Origin: 2-12-FULL-35-15 sp036386835
Lineage (GTDB): Bacteria; Bacteroidota; Bacteroidia; 2-12-FULL-35-15
Assembly (NCBI GenBank): GCA_036386835.1
Contig: DASVUX010000011.1
Coordinates: 372,001 to 436,000, forward strand
Direction: 5' to 3'
DNA length: 64,000 bases
The notes below the pieces were generated by a model that had not been told where the DNA came from, did no database searches, and worked only from the letters and a program-made list of their open reading frames with translations. Positions 16,785 through 24,362 of this stretch are shown here, piece by piece (within the stretch, counting starts at the first letter, position 1; each line of letters opens with the position of its first letter). Position numbers and translations under genes: made by a program.

Positions 16785-16850
16785 CCCACCAACGTGCATG
16801 GCGCCCAAAAAATTCGCAAACTACCAATCAAAGAAACTAACTGCAATAGT

Positions 16851-17165
16851 TCAACGCACGCGAAGAAAGGCAAATGGTTTTCTTTTTTTTAGATACTCTC
16901 CATTCTTTTCATTTACATATGCCTCCCTTTCAAAAGATATCTTCTTGTAATCTTTAAACGCGGCCTCGATAAGGTACCACACAAAAAAAGGTATTATAAG
17001 CAACTCACGCTGCTGACGTAAATGAATCCTTTCATGGTTGAGAAGAGTAGGAGTGGGCACCACACTCTCACGAAGAACGATGAAAGGGAAGATTGCAATT
17101 GCCTGTATCTTGGTTCTCAAGACAAGCTCAAAAAATCTTATTATTCTGTCGCTTTTAATTAGCAT
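16851..17165 (-). CDS. Small membrane protein with HExxH motif
   Basis: A 104-residue protein of a type common in Bacteroidota: a hydrophobic N-terminal segment (IQAIAIFPFIVL), then LLNHERIHLRQQRELL containing HERIH, then a second hydrophobic segment (IIPFFVWYLIEAAF) and a conserved basic tail FEREAYVNEKN. HExxH between membrane segments suggests a zinc-dependent membrane peptidase fold, unproven. It lies between the cargo and the right attachment site, so it would travel with the element. Confidence 0.6.
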   Translation of the reverse strand: MLIKSDRIIRFFELVLRTKIQAIAIFPFIVLRESVVPTPTLLNHERIHLRQQRELLIIPFFVWYLIEAAFKDYKKISFEREAYVNEKNGEYLKKRKPFAFLRVR

Positions 17166-17500
17166 TTATAAGTCAGTATTCGAAAAACAAATCACGCCCC
17201 CCTTCAAGAAATAATATTCTTTGGCGGCTCTGCTCCTTAAAGTATATCGCTGTCAGGTTATCCTGGCCAATAAAACGAATCCACCCTCATAGTAGAAATC
17301 CCCCTACCTAAGAATCTACTATGACAGCCCGTCATAAGCGAAAGACGGACCACTTCTTGAAAAAATATAGTTGGAGATCCCTATTCAACTGCATTATGTC
17401 ACTGTATATCAAAGAGCCCAGGAGAATTACTTTTGCAACTGTCAAGGCAGTAGGGTGTGGTGGCGCCCTGAATGTGCCGAGCAGAGCCCCTTTTGGCCAC
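17166..17500. other. Non-coding end of the element with inverted repeats
   Basis: No convincing gene. It contains a perfect 9-bp inverted repeat CATAGTAGA/TCTACTATG (17289-17297 and 17315-17323) followed by ATGAC/GTCAT (17321-17335). These may be regulatory or recombination-accessory sites next to the right end. Confidence 0.4.
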
Positions 17501-17502
17501 AA

Positions 17503-17522
17503 CCGACAACCAAACCGACAAC
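17503..17522 (+). repeat. CCGACAAC pair, 12 bp apart, inside right end of element
   Basis: CCGACAAC at 17503 and 17515 is identical in sequence and spacing to the pair at 2061/2073 inside the opposite end. They are candidate arm-type binding sites for the integrase. Confidence 0.5.
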
Positions 17523-17530
17523 TCCAAAAG

Positions 17531-17567
17531 AAAACCCCTCACAAACACTTGGTTTGTAAGGGGTTTT
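17531..17567 (-). terminator. Terminator hairpin of tRNA-Cys, carried by the element
   Basis: AAAACCCCT pairs with AGGGGTTTT, with inner stem ACAAAC/GTTTGT. On the minus strand it follows the tRNA-Cys 3' end by 12 bases and is followed by CTTTTGG. Because it lies inside the element boundary, integration has replaced the original terminator (now at 1881-1915) with this copy. Confidence 0.7.
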
Positions 17568-17578
17568 GCTTGATTGTT

Positions 17579-17596
17579 GAGGTCCCGAGCGGATTT
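17579..17596 (-). repeat. att core inside the tRNA-Cys 3' end (tRNA-proximal end of the large element)
   Basis: GAGGTCCCGAGCGGATTT on the plus strand is the complement of the tRNA acceptor and T-arm end. The copy at 1928 differs at one base. Reconstitution of the tRNA by the element's own copy keeps tRNA-Cys functional. Confidence 0.8.
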
Positions 17597-17650
17597 GAAC
17601 CGCTGTAGGAGCTTTTGCAGAGCTCAGCCTAACCGCTCGGCCACAGGACC
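17580..17650 (-). tRNA. tRNA-Cys(GCA)
   Basis: The 71-base cloverleaf reads GGTCCTG at the 5' acceptor and CGGGACC at the 3' end, paired with one G-T, followed by discriminator T as expected for tRNA-Cys. The anticodon loop CTGCAAA gives anticodon GCA, and the T loop is TTCAAAT. CCA is not encoded. The 3' end is the integration target for the elements on the left. Confidence 0.93.
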
Positions 17651-17696
17651 CATTGTAATCAGGATGCAAAAATACGAAAATTTCAGATAACAAAGC

Positions 17697-17876
17697 TTAA
17701 TTTCCACTTTCTTTTTGGGCGTACTCTTTCAGGCACTTAGGGCATAAACAATTATCAAACGTCCCTTTCAGCTGCTTTAAAGTTTCAATATCAAGGTAAA
17801 GCTCTTCACACCAGCAACCGGGCTTTTCGTTGCAGCAGTCGAAAGAAACCAGGCATTTTGAACAGCTCTTTACCAT
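17697..17876 (-). CDS. Cysteine-rich CWC family protein
   Basis: A 59-residue protein with nine cysteines (SCSKC, DCCNEKPGCWCEEL, NCLCPKCLKEY) including the CWC triplet that names this family. The spacing suggests one or two zinc sites. Such proteins are widespread in bacteria, with no known function. It starts at ATG 17876, 13 bp downstream of the folB stop on the same strand, so it is probably the last gene of the gltX-folB operon before the tRNA. Confidence 0.8.
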   Translation of the reverse strand: MVKSCSKCLVSFDCCNEKPGCWCEELYLDIETLKQLKGTFDNCLCPKCLKEYAQKESGN

Positions 17877-17888
17877 ATTCAGGATATA

Positions 17889-18269
17889 TCAATACTGGCT
17901 GCTCTGTTCCCCTGCTTCCCATTCTATAACAATGCTTACCTTCTCTACATTCCCATTCATGGGAGGATTCAGCTTTGTTACTTTTACTTCCACTTTTTGC
18001 AGCCCCTTTAATTCACTTTTTAATTCATCCACTATTCGCTGACCAACCACTTCGATCAGTTTCGCACGGATTGCCATCTGTGCTTTTACAATATTGTAAA
18101 CAGTAACATAATCAATGGTCTTTGAAAGGTCATCCGTTTTTGCAGCTTCCGAAAAGTCCGTTTCCATTTTAACATCCACAAGGTAATTGCAGCCGATCTT
18201 CGCTTCTTCTTCAAGGCAGCCATGATAAGCATAAACACTGATGCCTTCGACAAGAATTTTGTGCGCCAT
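17889..18269 (-). CDS. folB: Dihydroneopterin aldolase
   Basis: FolB converts 7,8-dihydroneopterin to 6-hydroxymethyl-dihydropterin and glycolaldehyde in folate synthesis. The 126-residue length is normal. The N-terminal VEGISVYAYHGCLEEE has the conserved Tyr, His-Gly and Glu of the pterin pocket, and the C-terminal VKVTKLNPPM carries the catalytic lysine followed by the K-x-x-P pattern. It starts 6 bp after the gltX stop on the same strand, so the two genes are co-transcribed. Confidence 0.92.
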   Translation of the reverse strand: MAHKILVEGISVYAYHGCLEEEAKIGCNYLVDVKMETDFSEAAKTDDLSKTIDYVTVYNIVKAQMAIRAKLIEVVGQRIVDELKSELKGLQKVEVKVTKLNPPMNGNVEKVSIVIEWEAGEQSSQY

Positions 18270-18275
18270 TACTAA

Positions 18276-19823
18276 TTATGCTTGAAGAACAGGTTTAATA
18301 TTCACAAGGGCGGCCTCCAGTCTTTTAACAACTTCATCCCTGCCCAGCAGTTCCACCATTTCGAATAACATCGGGCCTCCGCCTACACCACTCAAACACA
18401 CGCGGAACATCTGCATTACCTGGCCGGTCCCTATTCCCATTCTTTCCGCGGTGGACTTGAATTGTGCTTCTGTTTCCGCAGCGGTAAAAACGGAAACATT
18501 CTTATAGGTTTCTGTAACAGCCTTAATGAATTCAGCAACCTGCGGGTTCCAGCGCTTTTTGATCACATCTGCATCATAACTGTCCGGTGCAACAAAGAAA
18601 TAACTTCCCCCGCTCCAGAACTCGTTCACAAAATGTGCTTTTTCCTTAACAAGCCGGCATACACTCTCAACATATTTCTGATCTGCCTTGATACCCTTCT
18701 CTTCCAGGATTGGTGAGAACAACCCGGCTAATTCGGTGTCCGACTTCATCCTCAGGTACTGTTGGTTGAACCATTTGGTTTTTTCAGGATCGAATTTTGC
18801 GCCTGATTTATTTACTCTTTCAAACGAGAAGGCCTCTATCAGCTCTTCCTTGGAAAATATTTCCTGTGTTGTACCCGGATTCCATCCTAACATGGCAAGC
18901 ATGTTAATGAATGCTTCTGGGAAAAATCCATTCTCGCGGTAGCCGGTATAATGTGCATCATCACGTGGATCATGCCAGTTCAGGGGGAACATTGGCAAAC
19001 CGGATTTATCACGTTTGGATAATTTACCGTTGCCGTCCGTCTTCAGGATCAAAGGTAAATGCGCAAGCAGCGGCATTTTATCTTCAAGGCCCAGGTAGCG
19101 GTAGATCAGGATGTGTGCAGGCGCAGATGGCAGCCACTCTTCCGCACGTACACAATGGGAGATCTGCATCTCGATGTCATCAACGATATGCGCCATGTGA
19201 TAAGTCGGCATCCCGTCACTCTTAATTAAAACTTTATCATCCACCTGTGTTGAATTAACGATCACCCAGCCCCTGATAATATCATGAAAACGAATCTCTT
19301 CGTTCCGCGGAACTTTCAAACGGATCACATATGGAGTTCCGGCATCCATTAATTTCTTTACTTCATCTTCTGACAAGGTCAGTGAATTACGCATGCCCTG
19401 GCGGCTTACGGAATTATATTGAGGGGCAACAACTTTCGCTGCTTCCAGGCGCTTCCGCATGGCATCCAGCTCTTCCGTGGTATCAAAAGCGTAATAGGCA
19501 TGGCCGCTGGCGATCAGCTGATCAGAATATTTCTTATAAATGCCTAGCTCTTTACGTTCGCTCTGGCGGTAAGGCGCGTATGGGCCGTCACCGAACCCAA
19601 CACCTTCATTAGGCTCTATGCCGCACCACTTCAACGAGTTGATGATATACTCTTCCGCTCCTGCAACAAAGCGTGTCTGATCAGTATCTTCGATCCTGAG
19701 TATAAAATCACCGCCATGCTTTTTAGCGTATAAATAACTAAACAATGCTGTACGAACACCACCCATGTGTAAACCACCTGTCGGGCTCGGGGCGAAACGT
19801 AATCTGACTCTCCTGTTTTCCAT
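18276..19823 (-). CDS. gltX: Glutamate--tRNA ligase
   Basis: A class I aminoacyl-tRNA synthetase charging tRNA-Glu, 515 residues. The HIGH-equivalent is PSPTGGLHMGG near residue 10, and the KMSKS-equivalent KLSKRDKSG lies in the middle; the C-terminal third is the anticodon-binding helical domain. The ATG at 19823 gives MENRRVRLRFAPSP, the standard start; the longer frame to 19871 runs through the promoter. A TTTG-N20-TATCTTTG promoter lies just upstream. folB follows 6 bp downstream. Confidence 0.96.
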   Translation of the reverse strand: MENRRVRLRFAPSPTGGLHMGGVRTALFSYLYAKKHGGDFILRIEDTDQTRFVAGAEEYIINSLKWCGIEPNEGVGFGDGPYAPYRQSERKELGIYKKYSDQLIASGHAYYAFDTTEELDAMRKRLEAAKVVAPQYNSVSRQGMRNSLTLSEDEVKKLMDAGTPYVIRLKVPRNEEIRFHDIIRGWVIVNSTQVDDKVLIKSDGMPTYHMAHIVDDIEMQISHCVRAEEWLPSAPAHILIYRYLGLEDKMPLLAHLPLILKTDGNGKLSKRDKSGLPMFPLNWHDPRDDAHYTGYRENGFFPEAFINMLAMLGWNPGTTQEIFSKEELIEAFSFERVNKSGAKFDPEKTKWFNQQYLRMKSDTELAGLFSPILEEKGIKADQKYVESVCRLVKEKAHFVNEFWSGGSYFFVAPDSYDADVIKKRWNPQVAEFIKAVTETYKNVSVFTAAETEAQFKSTAERMGIGTGQVMQMFRVCLSGVGGGPMLFEMVELLGRDEVVKRLEAALVNIKPVLQA

Positions 19824-19840
19824 AGTTTTCTTTAGTTTTG

Positions 19841-19872
19841 CAAAGATAATGGTATATTTAAAACCATTCAAA
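19841..19872 (-). promoter_or_regulatory. Bacteroidota-type promoter of gltX
   Basis: On the minus strand TTTG (19869-19872) and TATCTTTG (19841-19848) are separated by 20 bp, matching the -33 TTTG and -7 TAnnTTTG consensus. The -7 box ends 17 bp before the gltX ATG, giving a very short leader. Confidence 0.6.
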
Positions 19873-19983
19873 CTATTCTAACCCGTAGCGGAGAACTGGC
19901 TAAACGGGAAGGATTTCACTCCCGGGTTTAAGTAAAATCTTACCTTTACTGAATAGTTATTTACCTTCAATACGCGGAGCTCA

Positions 19984-20859
19984 ATGCAATTATTAACACC
20001 TCAGAATTTTAAAGATTATGAACTGATAGACGTTGGCGGCTTCGAAAAGCTTGAACGTTTTGGCCAATACATAACCATCCGTCCGGAACCACAGGCAGTC
20101 TGGGATAAAACCTTAAGCAATGCCGAATGGGAAAAACGTGCACATGTGAAATTCATATCACGTTCAAGCTCTGCGGGGGAATGGAAAAAATTAAAGCAGA
20201 TGCCGGACCAGTGGCAGATGAAATACGAGATCAATAATTCCGGCAGTGTTATAAAATTCCGTTTGGGATTAACTTCTTTTAAACACGTGGGAATATTCCC
20301 GGAGCAGGCATCGAACTGGGATTTTATTTATGAAAGCATTAAGAAAATGTCTGTTCCACAGCCGAAAGTGTTAAACCTTTTTGCATATACCGGGGGCGCT
20401 TCGCTTGCTGCCAAAGCTGCCGGGGCCGATATCACACATGTTGATTCCATTAAGCAGGTGGTGACCTGGAGCAAGGAAAACATGGATATCTCCAACCTTG
20501 ACAATATCCGGTGGGTGGTGGAAGATGCGTTAAAATTTGTGAAGCGGGAAGAGAAGCGCGGCAATAAATACAACGGGATCATCCTTGATCCTCCGGCATT
20601 CGGACATGGCCCCAACGGGGAAAAATGGAAGCTGGAAGATAATATTAATGAAATGATAGCCGGGGTACTGAACCTGCTTGATGATAAAGAGCATTTCCTG
20701 ATCCTGAACGCATATTCCCTGGGGTTTTCCTCGCTGATCATTGAAAATCTCCTGAAGAAAAAGGCCGGTTCCAGTCTGAATATCGGGGAGCTGTACCTGC
20801 AGGCTGTCGAAGGGAATAAGCTGCCGCTGGGAGTGTTTGGCAGGTTCCGTAATTATTAA
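19984..20859 (+). CDS. Class I SAM-dependent methyltransferase (RlmK/RlmI-like)
   Basis: A 291-residue Rossmann methyltransferase. Motif I is NLFAYTGGASLAAKAAGA around 130-147 with the acidic VDSIK after it; motif IV is DPPAFGHG near 203-210, the N/D-PP signature of base methyltransferases, here like the 23S rRNA methyltransferases RlmK/RlmI. The N-terminal ~100 residues are a beta-rich domain also seen in that group. It most likely methylates rRNA; the target nucleotide cannot be read from sequence. It is divergent from gltX and convergent with the next gene. Confidence 0.8.
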   Translation: MQLLTPQNFKDYELIDVGGFEKLERFGQYITIRPEPQAVWDKTLSNAEWEKRAHVKFISRSSSAGEWKKLKQMPDQWQMKYEINNSGSVIKFRLGLTSFKHVGIFPEQASNWDFIYESIKKMSVPQPKVLNLFAYTGGASLAAKAAGADITHVDSIKQVVTWSKENMDISNLDNIRWVVEDALKFVKREEKRGNKYNGIILDPPAFGHGPNGEKWKLEDNINEMIAGVLNLLDDKEHFLILNAYSLGFSSLIIENLLKKKAGSSLNIGELYLQAVEGNKLPLGVFGRFRNY

Positions 20860-21183
20860 TTATTTTTTTGCTTTCGTTTTTTTGGCAACCGGATTACTAT
20901 TTTTTATGATGGTGTAAGGATAGCCTTTGAGAATGAATTTAGAAAAGCCTTCTTTATCCGCCCTGGCAAAAACCATCTTTCCCTGTGACTTCTCCACGGT
21001 TATAAATTTGGTCAGCGGAAGGATTTCCTGCGTGGAGCTTATGGTGAATTTGAAATGAACCATCTTTCCCTTTTTGAAGGCCTCATTGACCCGCTTTTGC
21101 TCTGATGGATTGAGTTTTTGGGCAATGGTATTGTTTACAAGGAAAAGACAGAGGCTGATAATCAGCAGAAATAATTTTTTCAT
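20860..21183 (-). CDS. Small secreted protein
   Basis: A 107-residue protein with a clear signal peptide (KKLFLLIISLCLFLV, cleavage near NTIAQ). The mature part is basic and ends in a lysine-rich tail (KKTKAKK). No family is recognised. Its stop abuts the convergent methyltransferase stop. It may be the last gene of the lipoprotein group on the minus strand. Confidence 0.6.
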   Translation of the reverse strand: MKKLFLLIISLCLFLVNNTIAQKLNPSEQKRVNEAFKKGKMVHFKFTISSTQEILPLTKFITVEKSQGKMVFARADKEGFSKFILKGYPYTIIKNSNPVAKKTKAKK

Positions 21184-21238
21184 GATAGCGGAATTTACTA
21201 TCAGGGTTTACACAAAAAATATTCCTGTCGATTGGGGG

Positions 21239-21679
21239 CTAGAAGGTTATAATCTCGGAAAGGGATCTTTTCTCGTCTATATAAATAGGTTTAATAAAAA
21301 TAACCTTGCCTGCCTGCGTTTTTACAATTGTTACATTGGCAATATCCAGGTCGAGCTCATCCAGCTTTCCGTGCACATCATACTCATAGAACTTTACTTT
21401 TTTAAACTCCTGGCTAAACCGTTCATTCGTAGAAATGAATGTAAAACGATGTTCGTTTTCCGAGGTAATTAACTGCTCAAGCTCAGATAATGTGTTCACC
21501 GAGCATCCTTTGCATAGCATTTTGGGAATTAATATATAGTAATGCAGTGAATCAGGGATCTCCGCCTTAAATTCCTTTTGCAGGTAACTTTTGAAAATGG
21601 AAGTGTTCCGGTCATCCGCTTCCTTGCAGGCGTAAAGGGTAAGGATCATTAGAAGAATAACACAGCTTCTGATCTTCAT
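21239..21679 (-). CDS. Lipoprotein of unknown function
   Basis: A 146-residue protein with a lipoprotein signal (CVILLMILTLYAC, lipidated Cys near position 18). The mature part contains LIPKMLCKGCSVN, a CxxC pair, and reads like a small exported thiol or metal-binding protein, but no fold is recognised. Its ATG overlaps the stop of the upstream lipoprotein gene (ATGA), so the two are co-translated. Confidence 0.65.
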   Translation of the reverse strand: MKIRSCVILLMILTLYACKEADDRNTSIFKSYLQKEFKAEIPDSLHYYILIPKMLCKGCSVNTLSELEQLITSENEHRFTFISTNERFSQEFKKVKFYEYDVHGKLDELDLDIANVTIVKTQAGKVIFIKPIYIDEKRSLSEIITF

Positions 21680-22809
21680 TTTTTTCCGGTATTAAAAAGT
21701 CCGAATCGTAATATATTCCTGGCATCGGTATCGGAATTTGTCTTGCAAATAAGGACACCTTCCGGAGTTGGAAGAATGCTGAAATAATTATATTCCCTGG
21801 AATTAAATTCGGTTTCATTAAGTCTCGTCATGCTGGAATCAAGGCAGATAAAGGACCATGGGCGGTTATTGCGGCCATCATCAGTTTCCTTTTCCTCGCC
21901 TTTATAGAACACACGATAATATTCATTCTTGTATTTATTGAAAAAGATGAACTTATATCTCGGTTCCGTAGTGTTGTATTTTTTTAAAAAAGAGAAATGA
22001 GCAGTGCTGTCGTCAGGAAAGGGAGAAATATCCCGGTTAAAGTCCGTACCGGCATGTATTACCCGGTTTAGCCTGTTGTTCCTGTAAACGAACAAGCTGT
22101 CGTTTATAGCAAAGGAGTAAATGATTTCATCCTTATTGTTCACACACCGGGCGGGCCAGTAATCCGAATAATTCAAGCCTGATTTGTAGATTGCCGGCCA
22201 ATGGCCTGTCCGGTTACTTATAACAGCAGGCTGCTTGTCAATCTGAACAATCACTTCAGGTGGAGAGTTATAATAAATCTTTCGGTTTACCGGTGAATTA
22301 AGCACCATATCATCCCGGATGCTTTGTACATATATTTTGTTGTTCCTGTAGAAAAGCTTCATGCATTCAATATCCTGTAATACATATTCCCTGTTATTGT
22401 TTTCAAGCGGGGCTTTGACCTCCCATTCAGCAGTAATGTCACCATTGCTGTTAAGCAGGTAAATGGAGTTTCTCTCATTAAGCAGCAGGAATATGCTATC
22501 TGTTGTATGCACATATGCGGCAACGCCATCTTCGATAGATTTAATACTGTCTATTTTTGTAAGATCAACCCTGCGACCGATCGAATCAGTAGCGATGTTC
22601 CTGAAGTTAATACAGCGGTTCAGGGTATTCACATAAACGATGTAGCTGTTTGTTCCCTCCCTGAAATAGGAAATATTGGAAAGATTAATAAGATCGGTTT
22701 CCATATTAAGCACCAGCGATCCGGAACTTTCCAGGGTATGCGATCCTTCTCTTGAAGAATTACAGGAAAGTATTAAAAAGACGAAGAAACCTGAAAAAAA
22801 CCTGGGCAT
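21676..22809 (-). CDS. BF3164-like lipoprotein (predicted beta-propeller)
   Basis: A 377-residue lipoprotein: signal FSGFFVFLILSC with the lipidated cysteine near position 16. The rest has repeated strands typical of the six-bladed TolB-like propeller family often annotated BF3164 in Bacteroidota (for example SIKSIEDGVAAYVHTTDSIFLL and the C-terminal SREYNYFSILPTPEGVLI). The assignment is from overall pattern. Partner of the overlapping small lipoprotein gene, possibly a surface or periplasmic pair. Confidence 0.6.
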   Translation of the reverse strand: MPRFFSGFFVFLILSCNSSREGSHTLESSGSLVLNMETDLINLSNISYFREGTNSYIVYVNTLNRCINFRNIATDSIGRRVDLTKIDSIKSIEDGVAAYVHTTDSIFLLLNERNSIYLLNSNGDITAEWEVKAPLENNNREYVLQDIECMKLFYRNNKIYVQSIRDDMVLNSPVNRKIYYNSPPEVIVQIDKQPAVISNRTGHWPAIYKSGLNYSDYWPARCVNNKDEIIYSFAINDSLFVYRNNRLNRVIHAGTDFNRDISPFPDDSTAHFSFLKKYNTTEPRYKFIFFNKYKNEYYRVFYKGEEKETDDGRNNRPWSFICLDSSMTRLNETEFNSREYNYFSILPTPEGVLICKTNSDTDARNILRFGLFNTGKK

Positions 22810-22826
22810 ATATGTTTTTTATAAAG

Positions 22827-22848
22827 GAAGGCCGCCTTCCCAGGCGAC
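22827..22848 (-). terminator. Possible terminator after the lipoprotein gene at 22860
   Basis: On the minus strand AGGTCGCC and GGCGGCCT form an 8-bp stem with one G-T pair around TGGGAA, followed by TCCTTTAT. It lies between two lipoprotein genes. The T tract is poor. Confidence 0.4.
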
Positions 22849-22859
22849 CTCCCGGTTAT

Positions 22860-23384
22860 TTATTCACTGTCCGTAACTTCTATTGCGAAAGCGACATCCT
22901 TTTCGGCAATATTGGCCGGATTTGCAAGTGGGTTATAAGCCATGTATAGTAAAATACCGTCTGCAGGATATTTCTTCTTGATCAGGGCCACACTGCCATC
23001 AACCAATTGGTCGCGCCATGTCGTCTGATCCTTCAGGTTAGGCAGGATCGCATCATAATTTGATAAGGTTTGAAAAAAATCGCTTACCTCATTGTTAGCG
23101 ATTGCCAGGTCCAAAGCCGCTTCCTGCGCATCTCTTTCCGGGCTCACTACAGATTTAACCTTGGAACAATCATCCTTGGGTTTCAGGCACTTGTAATCAG
23201 TGCCGCCACCGTTATTGGTGATCGCGTATAGTTTGTAGTTGAAATCAACCGTAAGGCCGGTTCTTTGCTGGTTAGCCGGTTGTACCTGCGCTGTCCCGGA
23301 ATCTTGAAGGTTTTCTTTTTTACAGGCTCCGAATTGCATTGTAAGGAGCAACAAAGAGGCTCCCAATAACATGTGTTTTTTCAT
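22860..23384 (-). CDS. Lipoprotein of unknown function
   Basis: A 174-residue lipoprotein from the ATG at 23384: signal LLGASLLLLTMQFGAC followed by KKEN. The mature protein has a Cys pair (YKCLKPKDDCSK) and no recognised fold. A longer reading to 23552 has no lipoprotein signal at its start and is not preferred. A small HTH gene lies 130 bp upstream on the same strand, an association repeated elsewhere in Bacteroidota genomes. Confidence 0.65.
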   Translation of the reverse strand: MKKHMLLGASLLLLTMQFGACKKENLQDSGTAQVQPANQQRTGLTVDFNYKLYAITNNGGGTDYKCLKPKDDCSKVKSVVSPERDAQEAALDLAIANNEVSDFFQTLSNYDAILPNLKDQTTWRDQLVDGSVALIKKKYPADGILLYMAYNPLANPANIAEKDVAFAIEVTDSE

Positions 23385-23515
23385 GATTTTGTTTGTTAGA
23401 TTGCATACCTGTTGATATGGCTTTAAGGTTCGCTCCTTGCAAACATTAGCTAGCATAATTTTGCGCTGCAATAATAAAATCCTTCGAGGACAAATTTTGG
23501 CCGCGGTCAAAAAAC

Positions 23516-23713
23516 TCAATCTTTTAAAATATATGAATTCGATTTCCTGCAAAATATAATCGCGTGATGAAGCTTTAGTTGGTCAACCAGCCTGCGGGCA
23601 GTCCTTTCTGAAACAGAAAGGGTCTTTGCCAGTTCTTTCGGAGAACCCGTATTGCCGGATTCAACAAGCATCCTTAGCCGTTCTAATTTTTCCTGGTATT
23701 CATTAAATTTCAT
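23516..23713 (-). CDS. Small HTH protein
   Basis: A 65-residue protein that is almost entirely a helix-turn-helix: GSPKELAKTLSVSERTARRLVDQLK, with a C-terminal wing-like YILKD. Its N-terminus YQEKLERLRMLVESGNTG parallels that of the protein at 28416-28649, so the two are paralogs. Two large palindromes lie directly upstream (23721-23821). It is likely a local regulator, perhaps of the lipoprotein gene downstream. Confidence 0.65.
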   Translation of the reverse strand: MKFNEYQEKLERLRMLVESGNTGSPKELAKTLSVSERTARRLVDQLKLHHAIIFCRKSNSYILKD

Positions 23714-23720
23714 TATTGCT

Positions 23721-23821
23721 CCATTAATAGGGTCAGAGTGCTTCTGACCCTTTAATGGGCTTAACAGGCAGGTTCAAACCCGGAAAAAAGGGAGTAGCAA
23801 TTTTCCGGATCCGCCTGTTAA
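23721..23821. repeat. Two adjacent large palindromes between small HTH genes
   Basis: First: CCATTAA (23721-23727) pairs with TTAATGG (23752-23758) and GGGTCAGA with TCTGACCC inside. Second: TTAACAGGC (23761-23769) pairs with GCCTGTTAA (23813-23821), with inner CGGAAAA/TTTTCCG. They begin 8 bp upstream of the small HTH gene. They could be operators, structured RNA, or a small palindromic repeat element. Confidence 0.55.
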
Positions 23822-23953
23822 AATACAATTGTATTCAAAAACAATACAAAAGTATATAAAATGAACTAAAAGTCCATTATTTAATACAAATATGCTATAT
23901 TATATAGTACAATATTAAAAAAATCCACTTTATGGGCGAATTATCTTTGGAAC

Positions 23954-24346
23954 ATGGCTATCCATATAGGCAAAAAGATAAAAGAGGAGTTACGAAGGCA
24001 GGAGATGCCGGTGAGCTCTTTTGCCAAAAAGATCAACCGGAGCCGGAATGTGGTATATAACATTTTTGAGCGGGAGAGTATTGATACTGCTTTATTGAAT
24101 AAGATCGGGCTGATATTACGTATGGACTTTTTTTCTCTTTTTTCGGAACAGAAAGAATATAAAAAGGAAGGCATAACAACCCACTATGTAAAAGACGAAC
24201 AAACCGATTATAATTCCATCCCGGAGCAATTTAAGCTTCTTGAGAAGGAGAATGAAGCCCTGAAAAGTGAAATTGCCTATCTTAAAAAGATTGTGGCCCT
24301 GACCGAGGAGAAGGTGAAAAAAAGCAATATTAAAACCCCGCGCTGA
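23954..24346 (+). CDS. HTH-coiled-coil DNA-binding protein
   Basis: A 130-residue protein. Residues 1-60 form an XRE-like helix-turn-helix (IKEELRRQEMPVSSFAKKINRSRNVVYNIF); residues ~90-120 form a coiled coil (KLLEKENEALKSEIAYLKKIVALTEEK). This is a common Bacteroidota regulator layout. A TATCTTTG -7 element at 23942-23949 ends only 4 bases before the ATG, so the mRNA could be leaderless. A terminator overlaps its 3' end. Confidence 0.75.
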   Translation: MAIHIGKKIKEELRRQEMPVSSFAKKINRSRNVVYNIFERESIDTALLNKIGLILRMDFFSLFSEQKEYKKEGITTHYVKDEQTDYNSIPEQFKLLEKENEALKSEIAYLKKIVALTEEKVKKSNIKTPR

Positions 24347-24359
24347 AGCCGGGGTTTTT
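24332..24359 (+). terminator. Terminator of the HTH-coiled-coil gene
   Basis: AAAACCCCG pairs with CGGGGTTTT, followed by TTT. It overlaps the stop codon at 24344-24346 and is nearly symmetric, so it may also end transcription of the convergent gene at 24363. Confidence 0.8.
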
Positions 24360-24362
24360 AGT

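Larger units (their letters stand above)
1928..17596. mobile_element. Integrative element at tRNA-Cys carrying a GTPase-centred conflict operon
   Basis: The element is bounded by direct copies of the tRNA-Cys 3' end (1928-1945 and 17579-17596), each flanked by a related hairpin. Next to the left end are an intact tyrosine integrase, a RadC/JAB protein, an excisionase-like HTH protein and a P4-type primase/helicase plus a second primase-like protein. Cargo follows: six genes of a predicted conflict system, an XRE regulator, a secreted protein with partner, and a small HExxH membrane protein. No capsid, packaging or conjugation genes are seen. It is therefore a satellite-like or small integrative element that may depend on a helper to move. 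Confidence 0.8.
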
